From JACDAN01 sp035776735 (GTDB taxonomy: Bacteria; Actinomycetota; Thermoleophilia; Gaiellales; Gaiellaceae), in contig DASSSO010000220.1 of NCBI GenBank assembly GCA_035776735.1, forward strand, positions 18,425 to 82,424: a DNA stretch of 64,000 nt, written 5' to 3'. Position numbers and translations under genes: made by a program. Of the stretch, positions 8,528 through 17,300 are shown piece by piece. Below the pieces are notes generated by a model that saw nothing but the letters and a program-made list of their open reading frames with translations, had not been told where the DNA came from and made no database searches. Position 1 is the stretch's first letter, and each line of letters begins with the position of its first letter.

Positions 8528-9586
8528 CTACCGTCTGATCAGCTCGGCTACGAGCGCTCGGTAATCGAGCTCGCGACCGTCGCTCAGAACGTGTGTGTAC
8601 GTGTCCGCGGTGATGCTGAGCTTGCGCTGGCCGACAAGACGGCCGATCTCGGCCCATGTGCGTCCCTGACGGTGCAGTAGCGAGATCCGGCGGTGCCGGA
8701 GGTCGTGTGGAGAGAACACGGGAACCCCAGCCGCCTTGCACGCTCTGGCAATGGCCGTCCTCAGCCGATCCGCCGTGGCGCCTGGGAACAGTGGCGTCGC
8801 CGCCTCGCGATCTTCGCGGGGAGGCAGAGTCGTCTCGATCGCGTTTGCGAGGGCGTCCGGAAGGTCGACCCACAGCGCGGCTCGCGTCTTCGTCGTCGAG
8901 GCGCGAAGACGCACTCGCCGGGCAGGCTCATCGTAATCGCCCACCAGCGCCGTCTCGACCGAGGCGACTCGGGCGCCCGACCAGTCGAGCCAGAGCAGCG
9001 GGAGCCGGTACGCGGGCGCCAGGAGCCGTAGAACGGCTTCAACGTGCTCCGAGGTCGGCGGCGCGAGCTCGACCGGTTCCGAGTGAGGCAGACGGACGCG
9101 CTTGTCGCGTGCGGGGTTCGGCTCAATCCCGTTCTCCTCGAGAACCGCGGCCAGATACTTCACCGACTTGCGGATCGTCTCGCGCTTCCGTCCTGCTTGG
9201 GTGAGTTCCACCACGAGCGCGTTGACGTCGTCGATCGTCAGCTCGTCGACGCGGCGATTGCCCAGAATCGGTAGGACTCGGCCGAGGGCGACGCGGTGCA
9301 GCACACGCGTCGACTCAGTGACGTCGACCCGAGCCGCCCGCCATTGCTCGCACGCTTCAGCAAGGGTCGGGGACCACACCGATTCGCCTTCGAGCGCCGC
9401 GATGTTCGGTACCCGCATCGCCGACAGCTCGCCGGCAACCCAGCTTCGCCTTGCGATTGCGTCGCGCCTGGCCGCGAACGAACCGGCGTAACGGCGTGCG
9501 CTTTCACGGCCCCCGAGGCGGTACTTGACGACGTAGCGCGTGCGACCCGAGGCCGTAGTACGCCGCTCGATCCAGACGCTAGGCAT
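8528..9586 (-). CDS. Tyrosine-type site-specific integrase
   Basis: 352 residues. The N-terminal SAM-like/arm-binding region (about 20-160) precedes the catalytic domain. Visible catalytic elements: Arg in LDWSGARVASVE, the beta-hairpin Lys in ASTTKTRAAL, the H-x-L-R box SPHDLRHRRISLLHRQG, and the nucleophile Tyr in SITADTYTHVL near the C-terminus. The position that is usually His before the Tyr is Gln (LVGQRKLS), a tolerated variant. It integrates and excises the element at the adjacent tRNA 3' end. Its ATG at 9586 overlaps the end of the excisionase-like gene, implying translational coupling. Confidence 0.92.
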   Translation of the reverse strand: MPSVWIERRTTASGRTRYVVKYRLGGRESARRYAGSFAARRDAIARRSWVAGELSAMRVPNIAALEGESVWSPTLAEACEQWRAARVDVTESTRVLHRVALGRVLPILGNRRVDELTIDDVNALVVELTQAGRKRETIRKSVKYLAAVLEENGIEPNPARDKRVRLPHSEPVELAPPTSEHVEAVLRLLAPAYRLPLLWLDWSGARVASVETALVGDYDEPARRVRLRASTTKTRAALWVDLPDALANAIETTLPPREDREAATPLFPGATADRLRTAIARACKAAGVPVFSPHDLRHRRISLLHRQGRTWAEIGRLVGQRKLSITADTYTHVLSDGRELDYRALVAELIRR

Positions 9587-9962
9587 GACTCTGTCGCACG
9601 CGATCGTCGCGGTAGGTGTGCTCGCGGATCAGCTCGAGGAACTGCTCGACGCGGATCATCGGTCGCGAATACCCTGGCAGGGCGACGATAGGCAGCTTGC
9701 GGAACACGGCATCGATCCCGCGCCGCTCGAGCCCGAGCTCGCGGAGGTGCGTTCGCGTTAGGAGCGCATCCGGCGTCTCGAGGAGCTCCTTCGCCGACGG
9801 TTGATGTCGGGCGACGCGGCGAACAGCCGCCTGAGCGCTCGCGTTATGTCCGTTCGCTGCAGCGTCGGGGGCTAAGCCAGGATCGACGGCCTTTGCTCGA
9901 GGTGACGCGTCCCGAGCACTGGTGCTCGCCCTCAGAATCTGCTCCCAGTCGTCCAGAGACAT
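9579..9962 (-). CDS. Excisionase-like DNA-binding protein
   Basis: 127 residues from ATG 9962. The C-terminal 60 residues (LLTRTHLRELGLERRGIDAV, then a two-strand wing IVALPGYSRPMIRVEQFLEL) have the winged-helix layout of Xis/AlpA-type recombination directionality factors. The N-terminal half is low-complexity and alanine-rich. It overlaps the integrase start by 8 nt on the same strand, the usual xis-int arrangement. Role inferred from fold and position; no direct motif proves excision activity. Confidence 0.7.
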   Translation of the reverse strand: MSLDDWEQILRASTSARDASPRAKAVDPGLAPDAAANGHNASAQAAVRRVARHQPSAKELLETPDALLTRTHLRELGLERRGIDAVFRKLPIVALPGYSRPMIRVEQFLELIREHTYRDDRVRQSHA

Positions 9963-10045
9963 CTGATCGGACGTCGGAGTTCGAACTCTGCAAGTGCGTG
10001 CCAAGGTTCTCCTCACGTTCGTGGCACGACGAAGGTATGAAGCAT

Positions 10046-10058
10046 ATCTGCGACAGAT
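10046..10058. promoter_or_regulatory. Palindromic operator candidate between xis-like and XRE genes
   Basis: ATCTG-CGA-CAGAT is a perfect 5-bp inverted repeat with a 3-bp centre, lying in the divergent region between 9962 and 10093 and upstream of the XRE gene -10 box. It is a plausible autoregulatory site for the XRE protein, which could then also control int/xis. Confidence 0.45.
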
Positions 10059-10079
10059 GACGGATTCAAGCCCCGCCGT

Positions 10080-10085
10080 TAGAAT
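10080..10085 (+). promoter_or_regulatory. -10 element TAGAAT for the XRE gene, leaderless
   Basis: TAGAAT ends 7 nt before the GTG at 10093; no ribosome site is present, consistent with a leaderless transcript. Confidence 0.5.
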
Positions 10086-10092
10086 GGCCTGA

Positions 10093-10392
10093 GTGCGCAG
10101 CGCCGATGTCATCCGCGAGGCACGGCTCCGGGCCGGCCTCACACAGCACGGGCTGGCTGAGCGGACCGGCCGCGAGCGCTCGGTGATCGCCCGCTGGGAG
10201 CAGGGAGCGGTTGCCCCGAGCATCGAGACGCTCGTGGAGCTCGTGCGCGCGTGCGGTTTTGACCTGCCGCTCGAGCTCGTCCCGTACAAGCCCTCCGAGG
10301 AGGATCGGCTTCAGAAGAACGCGCTCCTTTCCCCGGAGCGGCGCCTGCAGCGCCACCTGCGGACTCACACTCGAGCGGGCCTTGGCGCGTGA
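10093..10392 (+). CDS. XRE-family helix-turn-helix regulator, likely antitoxin/partner of the downstream nucleotidyltransferase
   Basis: 99 residues. Residues 5-60 form a Cro/C1-type HTH (LRAGLTQHGLAERTGRERSV, IARWEQGAVAPSIETLVELV). The C-terminal tail is short and basic. The stop overlaps the next start (GTGA, 4 nt), so the two genes are co-translated. XRE plus nucleotidyltransferase pairs are known as toxin-antitoxin modules in which the HTH protein represses the operon; that function is inferred here from the arrangement. Confidence 0.82.
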   Translation: MRSADVIREARLRAGLTQHGLAERTGRERSVIARWEQGAVAPSIETLVELVRACGFDLPLELVPYKPSEEDRLQKNALLSPERRLQRHLRTHTRAGLGA

Positions 10393-10901
10393 GCGATCTC
10401 CGCGAGCGCTTCGACCCGTACGCGATCCTGGCGGCCCTCGAGCGCCATCGAGTCAGCTACGTGCTGATCGGCGGCTTCGCCCGCGTGCTCCAGGGCACGG
10501 AGGAGCTGACGCCAGGGCTCGACTTCTGTCCCTCGCTGCGCCCAGAGAGCTTGCGCCGGCTTGCGCTCGCGCTCGATGACCTGGGGGCCCAGCGGGTCGA
10601 CGGCAAGCCGCTCGTCCTGGAGGAGGCAATCCAAGACGAAGCTTGCATCGCCCTCCGCAGCCCCGCAGGCGAGCTCAAACTCGTCCCCGAGCCCGCCGGC
10701 ACGCGCGGCGGCTACGACGACCTCCGCCGCGCGGCGACCCGGGAGCCGATCGGAAGGGGGCTCCGCCCCCCGGTCGCATCGGTCGGCGACCTCGCCCGCA
10801 TGGTCGCCGCACTCGGCCGAGAACAGGACATCGAACCACTAAGGCAGCTCCGCTACTTGCGCGAGCTCGATCGCAGTCTCGTCCGCGGAATCGAGCGCTA
10901 A
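10389..10901 (+). CDS. Nucleotidyltransferase-fold protein with an altered metal-binding motif
   Basis: 170 residues from GTG. The fold signature VSYVLIGGFARVLQGTEE is present, but the next strand reads LTPGLDFCP where the family normally has T-x-D-h-D-h; the first metal-binding aspartate is glycine. The third strand GELKLVPEP keeps a hydrophobic pattern but no obvious acid. It is translationally coupled to the XRE gene. The candidate role is the toxin partner, but loss of the key Asp suggests reduced or lost catalysis. Compare the intact HDLDV motif in the related protein at 6301-6867. Confidence 0.7.
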   Translation: MSDLRERFDPYAILAALERHRVSYVLIGGFARVLQGTEELTPGLDFCPSLRPESLRRLALALDDLGAQRVDGKPLVLEEAIQDEACIALRSPAGELKLVPEPAGTRGGYDDLRRAATREPIGRGLRPPVASVGDLARMVAALGREQDIEPLRQLRYLRELDRSLVRGIER

Positions 10902-10951
10902 CGGGCTGGGAGGCGCCGCGAGTTGGTGCGAGGAGTTTTGTAGTACGATTC

Positions 10952-11194
10952 ATGAGCGTGGAGATCCACCCGTCGGCGCGCAAGCACGGAATCGTCGACG
11001 AGGACATCAGGCACGCGACTGCCCATGCGATGGCGATCGACGACCAGGAGGACGACACTCGGCTGTACTTGGGTCCGTCCCGTAGCGCCGACCTGCTGGA
11101 GGTCGTGACGATCGTGCGCGACGATGGCTCGGAGCTTGCGATCCACGCGATGCGGATGCGACCGAAGTACCAACGGCTCCTGCCCGGAGGGTGA
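10952..11194 (+). CDS. Small toxin-like protein of a type II toxin-antitoxin pair
   Basis: 80 residues. The sequence EIHPSARKHGIVDEDIRHA followed by a beta-rich half ending HAMRMRPKYQRLLP resembles small BrnT/RelE-scale toxin-like proteins found immediately upstream of ribbon-helix-helix genes. The stop overlaps the next open frame (GTGA), and the order toxin then RHH antitoxin fits BrnTA-type modules. A TAGTAC box 5 nt before ATG may drive it. Family membership is a judgement from pattern and context rather than a catalytic motif. Confidence 0.65.
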   Translation: MSVEIHPSARKHGIVDEDIRHATAHAMAIDDQEDDTRLYLGPSRSADLLEVVTIVRDDGSELAIHAMRMRPKYQRLLPGG

Positions 11195-11196
11195 CG

Positions 11197-11475
11197 ATGG
11201 CGAAGAAGACCTACGGCAAGACGGCGAGCGGAGTGCCGATCACCGATGAATTGGTCGCCGAACTGGCGAAAGAGGCGGAGGCCGGCTTCGACGTCGACGA
11301 GACGTTGCGCCGACGAGGCGGCCGTCCGCCGATCGGCTCGGCCGCTGCGAGCGTCGAGTCCGTGCGCCTCGATCCTGAGTTGCGCGACGCCCTCGCCGAG
11401 CGTGCACGTCGCGACGGCGAGACGACCTCGTCCGTGATTCGCAAGGCGCTGCGGAAGTACCTCAGAGTCTCCTGA
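11197..11475 (+). CDS. Ribbon-helix-helix (CopG/Arc-type) antitoxin-like protein
   Basis: 92 residues from ATG 11197; an alternative GTG at 11191 would overlap the toxin stop. The C-terminal 45 residues form an RHH domain: strand VESVRLDPELRDAL, helix AERARRDGETTSSVI, helix RKALRKYL. The N-terminal part (KKTYGKTASGVPITDELVAE, then GFDVDETLRRRGGRPPIG) is the conserved neutralisation/linker region common in CopG-type antitoxins. Likely binds its own promoter and the upstream toxin. Confidence 0.78.
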   Translation: MAKKTYGKTASGVPITDELVAELAKEAEAGFDVDETLRRRGGRPPIGSAAASVESVRLDPELRDALAERARRDGETTSSVIRKALRKYLRVS

Positions 11476-11644
11476 TCGGAGGCATCAACCTCGGTCTGGT
11501 CCAGCTCAGCGGAGTTCACTCCATTGCCGCGGCTTGGCCATCGAACCTTGAGCTCGCTCCGTCGGACTTCAGCCGTGCAGCAACTACTCACCTCGATAAC
11601 GGCCGAGACACAGATGCATCAAGATGCAAACTCGGGTCACAGTT

Positions 11645-11658
11645 TGTGTACTGTGTAC
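11645..11658 (+). promoter_or_regulatory. Promoter -10 TACTGT overlapped by tandem TGTGTAC repeats
   Basis: TACTGT (11649-11654) ends 6 nt before ATG 11661, the leaderless spacing seen elsewhere in the window. The same bases form two adjacent TGTGTAC units, which could bind a regulator blocking the promoter. Confidence 0.45.
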
Positions 11659-11660
11659 GG

Positions 11661-12125
11661 ATGTCGCGCCGCCGTCAGCGCCGCCGGGCCGAGAAGCGGC
11701 GTCGCGCGCAGGCGCCGGCGATCGTGCGCGAGGCGAAGCACGTCGAGCGGCTCGTCTACACCCGCAGGCAGGCGGCCGAGGCACTCGGGATTAGCCGCTC
11801 CACCTTCAACCGCCGCGTCCTCCCGTACATCGAAACAGTCGAGATGCCGTGGGGAATGAAGCTCGTTCCCGCCGACGAGCTCGAGCGGCTCGTCGCCGAG
11901 CGGCGCCGCTCTCCTCGCGTACGCAAACCCCCGTTCCGGCCGACGGGACGCCCCACCGCTTTGGCAACCGATGTCGTCGAGCGCATCCGTGTCGAACGGG
12001 CCGCCGGCAAGAGCCTTGGTCAGATCGCCCGCGACCTGAACACCAGCAGGACGGCGACCGCGCACGGCGGTCGCCAATGGTGGCCGTCGACGGTACGGGC
12101 GGTCCTCGTTCGCCTGGGCGCGTGA
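11661..12125 (+). CDS. Helix-turn-helix protein with AlpA/MerR-like and recombinase-type helices
   Basis: 154 residues. Residues 1-20 are very basic (SRRRQRRRAEKRRRAQ). Residues about 28-85 are an excisionase/AlpA-type winged helix (VYTRRQAAEALGISRSTFNR...VPADELERLVAERRR). Residues about 100-150 resemble the small helical domain of large serine recombinases (ERIRVERAAGKSLGQIARDL, then WWPSTVRAVLVRLG). The start is chosen by the TACTGT box 6 nt upstream; an in-frame ATG at 11646 would precede it. The gene ends 11 nt before a tRNA-Thr-like 3' fragment. Possibly a recombination directionality factor for a sub-element. Confidence 0.68.
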   Translation: MSRRRQRRRAEKRRRAQAPAIVREAKHVERLVYTRRQAAEALGISRSTFNRRVLPYIETVEMPWGMKLVPADELERLVAERRRSPRVRKPPFRPTGRPTALATDVVERIRVERAAGKSLGQIARDLNTSRTATAHGGRQWWPSTVRAVLVRLGA

Positions 12126-12135
12126 CGCAGGACCT

Positions 12136-12270
12136 CAATGGTAAGGAGGGGGTCGACGGTTCGAGTCCGTCAGAGGGCTTCCAAAAAGCGCCGCAAATCG
12201 GCGCTTTTTCTGTCGAGGGAGTTTGCGCGATCTCCACTATGCGGGTGAGTATGGAGCCCTTTATGGAGCC
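12136..12270 (+). repeat. Repeat A: tRNA-Thr(GGT)-like 3' half, terminator and tandem ATGGAGCCC motif
   Basis: From 12137 the sequence reads as the 3' half of a tRNA-Thr: anticodon loop ATGGTAA, stem GGAGG, T arm GACGG-TTCGAGT-CCGTC, acceptor AGAGGGC. The matching 5' half is absent. It is followed by a terminator (12183-12209) and ATGGAGCCC-TTT-ATGGAGCCC (12251-12271). The whole block recurs at 19016-19148 with about 85% identity by eye. Interpreted as an attachment-site footprint left by a tRNA-Thr-targeting integrase. Confidence 0.7.
12183..12209 (+). terminator. Rho-independent terminator
   Basis: AGCGCCG-CAAAT-CGGCGCT, a 7-bp stem extended by A-U pairs and followed by TTTTT. It sits directly after the tRNA-Thr-like fragment, as it would at the original tRNA locus, and would also stop transcription from the HTH gene at 11661. 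Confidence 0.75.
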
Positions 12271-12632
12271 CCCAGACGACGACGCGAACGCGCTGCTTCT
12301 CGAGGTCAACTTCGCCACCGATCATCGGTTCGAGCTCGTCGGCCGCGCGCGCGACGGCGCCGAGGAGTCTCGCTCACGCGCGAGCTTCTCCCTGACGTGA
12401 TCGTGATGGATATCCACATGCCGGTCCTCGACGGAGTCGCAGCAACTGCCGCGATCATCGAGGCCGACGCAACCGCCTGTGTCGTCGCCTGACCGCCTCA
12501 AGCGGTCCTCGCGACCACGAGGCAACACGGCGGGCCGGCGCCACTGCCGTTCTCGCCAAGCCGTTTGATCCGCAGGCGGTCGTTGATGCCGTTGCCGCGC
12601 ATGCCGTGACATGCGCGAGCGCCGCTGCCTGA
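12263..12632 (+). pseudogene. Broken single-domain response regulator (receiver domain)
   Basis: Three segments in different frames together give a receiver domain: FELVGRARDGAEE, then LPDVIVMDIHMPVLDG with the phosphoacceptor Asp, then a shift to ATAVLAKPFDPQAVVDAV with the conserved Lys-Pro. Two frameshifts and an in-frame stop (12490) prevent a full protein. The 5' end is fused to the tandem repeat of repeat A, so the N-terminus was probably lost during integration. Confidence 0.65.
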
Positions 12633-12686
12633 GGCGAACGCGTACGCGTCGTTCGCTGAGTCCCTGCTCCAGCGGACGGATCATCC

Positions 12687-12983
12687 GTGCCAACGCCGCA
12701 TCAGAGAGTTGAGTCGATCGAGGCGGAGCTCGACGCCGTGGTGGGCGAGGTGATCAACGTCGCGACCGGGCGGGATGCGCCGGTCTCCGAGATCGCCGAC
12801 CTCGTCCTCGAGCTGACCGGGAGGCCCGCGTCGCTGAAGCAGCACGTGGAGGAGCGGCCCGGCCAGGTGCACCGCGGGTCGACCGACAAGGCTGAGCGGC
12901 TGCTCGGCTGGCGGGCCCGTACCTCGCTGGAGGAAGGCCTCAGCCGTACCGTTGCCTGGTATCGCGAAAACGAGGATTGGTAG
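12687..12983 (+). pseudogene. C-terminal fragment of an NAD-dependent sugar-nucleotide epimerase/dehydratase
   Basis: The last ~85 residues match the end of extended SDR epimerases (GEVINVATGRDAPVSEIADL, then KAERLLGWRARTSLEEGLSR, then WYRENEDW). The Rossmann domain with the glycine motif and the YxxxK catalytic pair are missing, because the frame upstream is unrelated. It is a 5'-truncated relic of a larger gene, stranded between a broken receiver gene and the YD-repeat toxin promoter. Confidence 0.7.
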
Positions 12984-13035
12984 CGAGGTGTCCGCAATGT
13001 GCGGCTTTCTCGGGCCGCGCACGAAGAAACACCTC

Positions 13036-13065
13036 TTGACTTGAGTCGCCGCCAGTAATACGGAT
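13036..13065 (+). promoter_or_regulatory. Promoter of YD-repeat toxin 1
   Basis: -35 TTGACT (13036-13041), 17-bp spacer, -10 TACGGA(T) (13059-13065). It lies about 57 nt upstream of a GGGAGGGG ribosome site and ATG 13122, so this mRNA would have a leader, unlike many neighbours. Confidence 0.5.
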
Positions 13066-13121
13066 AGGTCGGGGTCGGCGGTCGGCCCAGAAGGTCAGTT
13101 TCGACTTCTCTGGGAGGGGTT

Positions 13122-14360
13122 ATGCGCCTGGCTGCTCGCTCTGTTCGTGATTCGTACGTCGGCCGCTTGGTTGCCGCGCTGGCGCTCTGTTTGTTGCTCT
13201 TGGTCGTTGGCGGCCGTACGTCGTCGGTGTTCGCGGCCGATATCACGGGTTCGATCACGCCCGGGGGTTCGCCTGTGACCGTGACGATCTCGACGCCGGG
13301 GGACAACGCGGCAATAACGTTCGCGGGAAATCAGGATCAGCGGATCTCGGTGAACCTGACGTCGGTGTCGATCGGGACGTCGGGTTGCTGTTCGGCGAAG
13401 GCGTCGATTCGGAAGCCGGATGGGTCGAATCTGGTTGCGCCGCAGTTCTTCGGCACCGTTGGCGGCTTTCTCGACACGGTGAGTCTGCCGAGTTCGGGGA
13501 CGTACACGATCTACATCGACCCGCAGAGTACGAGCACCGGCAGCGTGACCGTGACCGCATATGACGTCCCGGCGGACATCGCGGGCTCCTCGGTGATCGG
13601 CGGTGGCCCTGCGTCGGTGTCGCTCACGACTCCGGGTCGGAATGCGCGGCTCAGCTTCGAGGGCACGGCGGGTCAGGTCGTACGTCTGTCGACGAGCAAT
13701 GTGACGATCGCCGGCTCTGGCTGCTGTTCGGCGTGGGCGTCGATCGAGAATCCCGACGGCTCGATGCTGGGCGTGCGTCAGTTCTTCGGCACCGGTGTGA
13801 ACGTGACTTTCAACCGGACGCTGACGAGCTCGGGGACGCACTCGGTCTTCATCGATCCGGTGAACGCCTTTACGGGCGGTGCGACCGTCACCCTCTCGGT
13901 GGGTGGCGAGTCTCCCGCGAATGGCGCGAACGTGCGGACGGTGGCGCCGGTGCTGCGCGTTGACCCGGCGTCGAACCCGAACACCGACTACCACTTCGAG
14001 GTTGCGACCGATTCTGCGTTCACGAACGTCGTCGATTCCTCCGGTGCCTTGCCGACGACGAACAGCTACCGGGTCGCGCCGGGGCTCTCGGACGAGACGA
14101 CGTACTACTGGCGCTGGAAGACGCAGTTCGGAAGCTGGAGTTCGGCGAAGAGCTTCGTCCCGCACCGTGAGATGTTCGGGACGCGGGAGGACTGGCCGAT
14201 GTGGTCGAACGGCCCGCTGGCCGTGAACAAGGTGACCGGCAACTTTGTGCTCTCCCTCCCCGGGCCGAGCTACCCGACGGCGGTGGGCTCGATGGGCGCC
14301 TCGCTACCTACAACTCGCTGGACGAGCGCAACCGGGGCCTGGGTGCGGGGTGGACGCTGA
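13122..14360 (+). CDS. YD-repeat polymorphic toxin 1, N-terminal part (frameshifted from the C-terminal part)
   Basis: 412 residues as read. The GGGAGGGG ribosome site supports ATG 13122. Residues 1-40 are a secretion signal (LVAALALCLLLLVVGG...VFAAD). Two homologous beta domains follow (GTSGCCSAKASIRKPDGS and GSGCCSAWASIENPDGS, each with a Cys-Cys pair and a FFGT motif), then a fibronectin-like segment (DYHFEVATDSAFTNVVDSSG). At about 14305 the frame breaks: GSMGASL continues naturally as TYNSLDERNRGLGAGW in the next frame if one base is restored. Together with the downstream frame it makes about 1,673 residues. The break is either a real inactivating mutation or an assembly error. Confidence 0.8.
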   Translation: MRLAARSVRDSYVGRLVAALALCLLLLVVGGRTSSVFAADITGSITPGGSPVTVTISTPGDNAAITFAGNQDQRISVNLTSVSIGTSGCCSAKASIRKPDGSNLVAPQFFGTVGGFLDTVSLPSSGTYTIYIDPQSTSTGSVTVTAYDVPADIAGSSVIGGGPASVSLTTPGRNARLSFEGTAGQVVRLSTSNVTIAGSGCCSAWASIENPDGSMLGVRQFFGTGVNVTFNRTLTSSGTHSVFIDPVNAFTGGATVTLSVGGESPANGANVRTVAPVLRVDPASNPNTDYHFEVATDSAFTNVVDSSGALPTTNSYRVAPGLSDETTYYWRWKTQFGSWSSAKSFVPHREMFGTREDWPMWSNGPLAVNKVTGNFVLSLPGPSYPTAVGSMGASLPTTRWTSATGAWVRGGR

Positions 14361-17300
14361 ACGGCGGCCCGGAGCATGGGGCGACGCCCTCGCGGCTGAC
14401 CGACCTATCGCTGCTGGGCGGCGAAGAGAAGATGGACGCCGCCGAGATCCTCTTCGCCGACGGCGGCTCGGCCTTCTACGGCCGGGTCGGGCAGACGAAC
14501 ACGTACATCGCCGAACCGGGCGACGGATCGATGCTCTCCAAGAACGCGAACGGAACCTGGGTACTGGTCGACGTGGACGGCTCGATCTGCACCTTCGACC
14601 AAGCGAATGCGGTGACCGCGATCGCGAAGCTGACGGCGGTCGAGGTCGTCGACGCCGCGCCGGGCAAGGGCATGCTCTCGTACGGGTTCTCGAGCGACGG
14701 GTCGAAGCTCACGAGCGTCACGGACGGGGCCGGCCGCCAGCTCGCCTTCAACTGGCACAGCCTGAACCCGACCGGATGCGCGAATGCGATCCTGTGTATC
14801 ACCGGCCCGGACTCGGTCACCTGGCGCTACATCGGTGACGCGGGTGGTGGAACGAGTGGTCGGCTGATCCGCGTCAACAACGGGACGCGTGACGTCGCTG
14901 CCGCGGAGTACGACGTGGTCGGGCTCGTCTACAAGGTTCGAAACGCAAACGACCTCGACCCGTCGGCGGCGAGCCCAGGCTACAACCCCGACCACGTGGT
15001 CACGATCGCCTACTGCTGTGGGACAGGCGACCGCAGAGTGATGTGGATCAACGACGGCTACATCACCCTGGCCGACGGGGGCAGCCAAAGCGCGACCACG
15101 TGGTTCGAGTACCACCCGGGAAACGTCGCGACGACGGCAACGCGCGCCGCCCATGGCGCGCTTCCGGCCGGCACCGTCCGGACGGCCGCGGGCTATGCGA
15201 CCGTGCAGCCGCCACGCCAAGACGGCGCGCAGAACCCGAAGCTGATCAAGAGCTACTACGACACCGCCGGGCGCGAGATCGAGACGGTCGACATCCTTGG
15301 CAACGTCACGATGGCCGGCTACGACGCCAAGGACCGCCTGCTCTGGACCGAGGACGAGGAAGGGAACCCGACCGACTACAACTGGGACACCGTCAACGAC
15401 GTCCTGCTCTCGACCACCGGACCTGACCCCGACGGTGCCGGCCCGCTAAGCCGACCAATCACGACCAACCGCTACGACGAGCAGCAGATCGGAACCGCCT
15501 CAAGCCCGGGCGCCGCGCTCACAGGCCTGCAAGCCTCCTACTACGGAAACGGCAACCTCGCGGGCCGCCCTACCGTCCGCCGGACGGATTCTGCAGTCGA
15601 TTTCGATTGGGGCACGGGAGGACCGTCTGGAATCACGGCTACCGACAACTTCTCCGTGCGCTGGACCGGAAACCTCATCGTCCCCACAACGGCCAGCTAC
15701 GTCTTCTCGACCCACGCCGACGACGGTACGCGGTTGACGATCGACGGGATACAGCTGATCGATAACTGGATCGAACAGCCGGCGGCGAGTGTCAACTCGC
15801 GATCGATCACGCTCTCCGCTGGCACGCACAAGCTTCTGCTCGAGTACTACGACTCGACCGGGCCGGCGAGCGTCCAACTGCGCTGGGACGGCCCCTCGAT
15901 CCCGATGCAAACGATCCCCACAAGCGCGCTCAGACCCGGATGGTTCAACCAGACCTCGACCGTCTCCCCGCTCGGCAAGGTCGCCTTCAGCCACTTCGCC
16001 GACCCCGCCTCCATGCGCTCCGACTACAACCTCGCCCGCCTCGCCGACGGCACCAACGTCATCACCAGCTTCAGCCACGACGCCTACGGCCGCGTCACTC
16101 AGAAGGTGATGCCGAAAGGAAACGCCGGCCGGACGATGGACGGGAACGGAAATCTTCAAGGCTCGCCGGACTCGACGTATGCAACCAACTGGAGCTACTA
16201 CGGGTCGACCGACGCCGCCGCCCGCCCGGCCGCCTGCGGCGGCGGAAGTGCCGTCAACCAGGGCGAGCTACTCAAAGACGTCACCCCGCGTGGAATCGCG
16301 ACAACCACGCACGTCTACGACCGGGCCGGGAGACCGATCGCCACAACAAAGGGCGTCGGCACGATCTGCCGCGCCTACGACAACGAGGGCCGGACGACGA
16401 GCGAGATCGCGCCGGGCGACGCCCAAGCGACGACATACAGCTATGACCCCGGAGGTGCACTTCGGACGGCGACGAACGAGACCGGCACGGTCACGAGCGA
16501 CTACGACGAGGTTGGTCGGGTCAAGCGCTCGATCGACTCGTTCGGCGCAGAGGCGACCTTCCTCTACGACCAGCACGGAAACATCACTCGACGAAGAGCC
16601 GCCACCGGGCCGCTCGCCTCCAGCACCAACTTCATCACCGACTACGTCTACGACGACGCCGACCGCATGACCAGCCTCACCGACCCGGCTGGGCGCGCCT
16701 ACAGCTTCAGCTATGACGCCAGGGACAGCTTGCGCACGATCCAGTATCCGAACGGAACGTTTGCCTGGCACGACTACAACGCGGCCGGCTGGTTGACCGG
16801 ACTGTACAACCGCCATGGCACCCTCCCAACCCCGTTGCCGGCAGCTGTGCCAGCGGATTCTCAGGCGAGCCCGATCATCGACTTCGCCTACAGCCACGAG
16901 CTCGAGGGACGTAAGACAGAGGAGGTCCGGAGCGGCGGCGGGCTCGGCACTCAATCGACCGCGTACTCCTACGATGAGCTAGGTCGGCTGAGCCAGGTGG
17001 TGCTCCCGAGTGGAATCGTTCGCCGCTACCTCTTCGATCTCGACTCCAACCGGGCCGAGATTAAGGAGAACGGCCAGACGACCGCCACCTACTCGTACGA
17101 CCCCAACGACGCGGATAGCCCAGGCGTCGACCAGCTCTCGAGCCAGACGGAGCCGAGCCGGACATTCAGTCATCGGCCGGACGGCGAGATGACCCAGCGC
17201 GGATCAGACACGATCACCTGGGATGGCTGGGGCCGCCACACAGGTGGCACATTCGGCGGGGCCACCGTGAGCTACCAGATTGATGCGCTCGGGTTCCGCC

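Noticed and set aside
8388..8873. 161-codon open frame on the complement overlapping the integrase 3' half
   Set aside because: It is out of frame with the integrase, whose catalytic motifs are in the other frame, and ends in repeat and att sequence.
11476..11660. Riboswitch-like leader between the RHH gene and the HTH gene
   Set aside because: Only short inverted and tandem repeats are visible, and the downstream gene appears leaderless, so no room exists for an aptamer.
12137..12183. Complete tRNA-Thr gene
   Set aside because: Only the 3' half from the anticodon loop is present; the preceding bases cannot form the acceptor, D arm or 5' anticodon stem. Same for 19017-19063.
11806..12318. 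Open frame on the complement reading GSIKGSI...SDGLEPSTPSL
   Set aside because: The DGLEPSTPSL part is the reverse translation of the tRNA-Thr-like 3' fragment; a familiar spurious product next to tRNA att sites.
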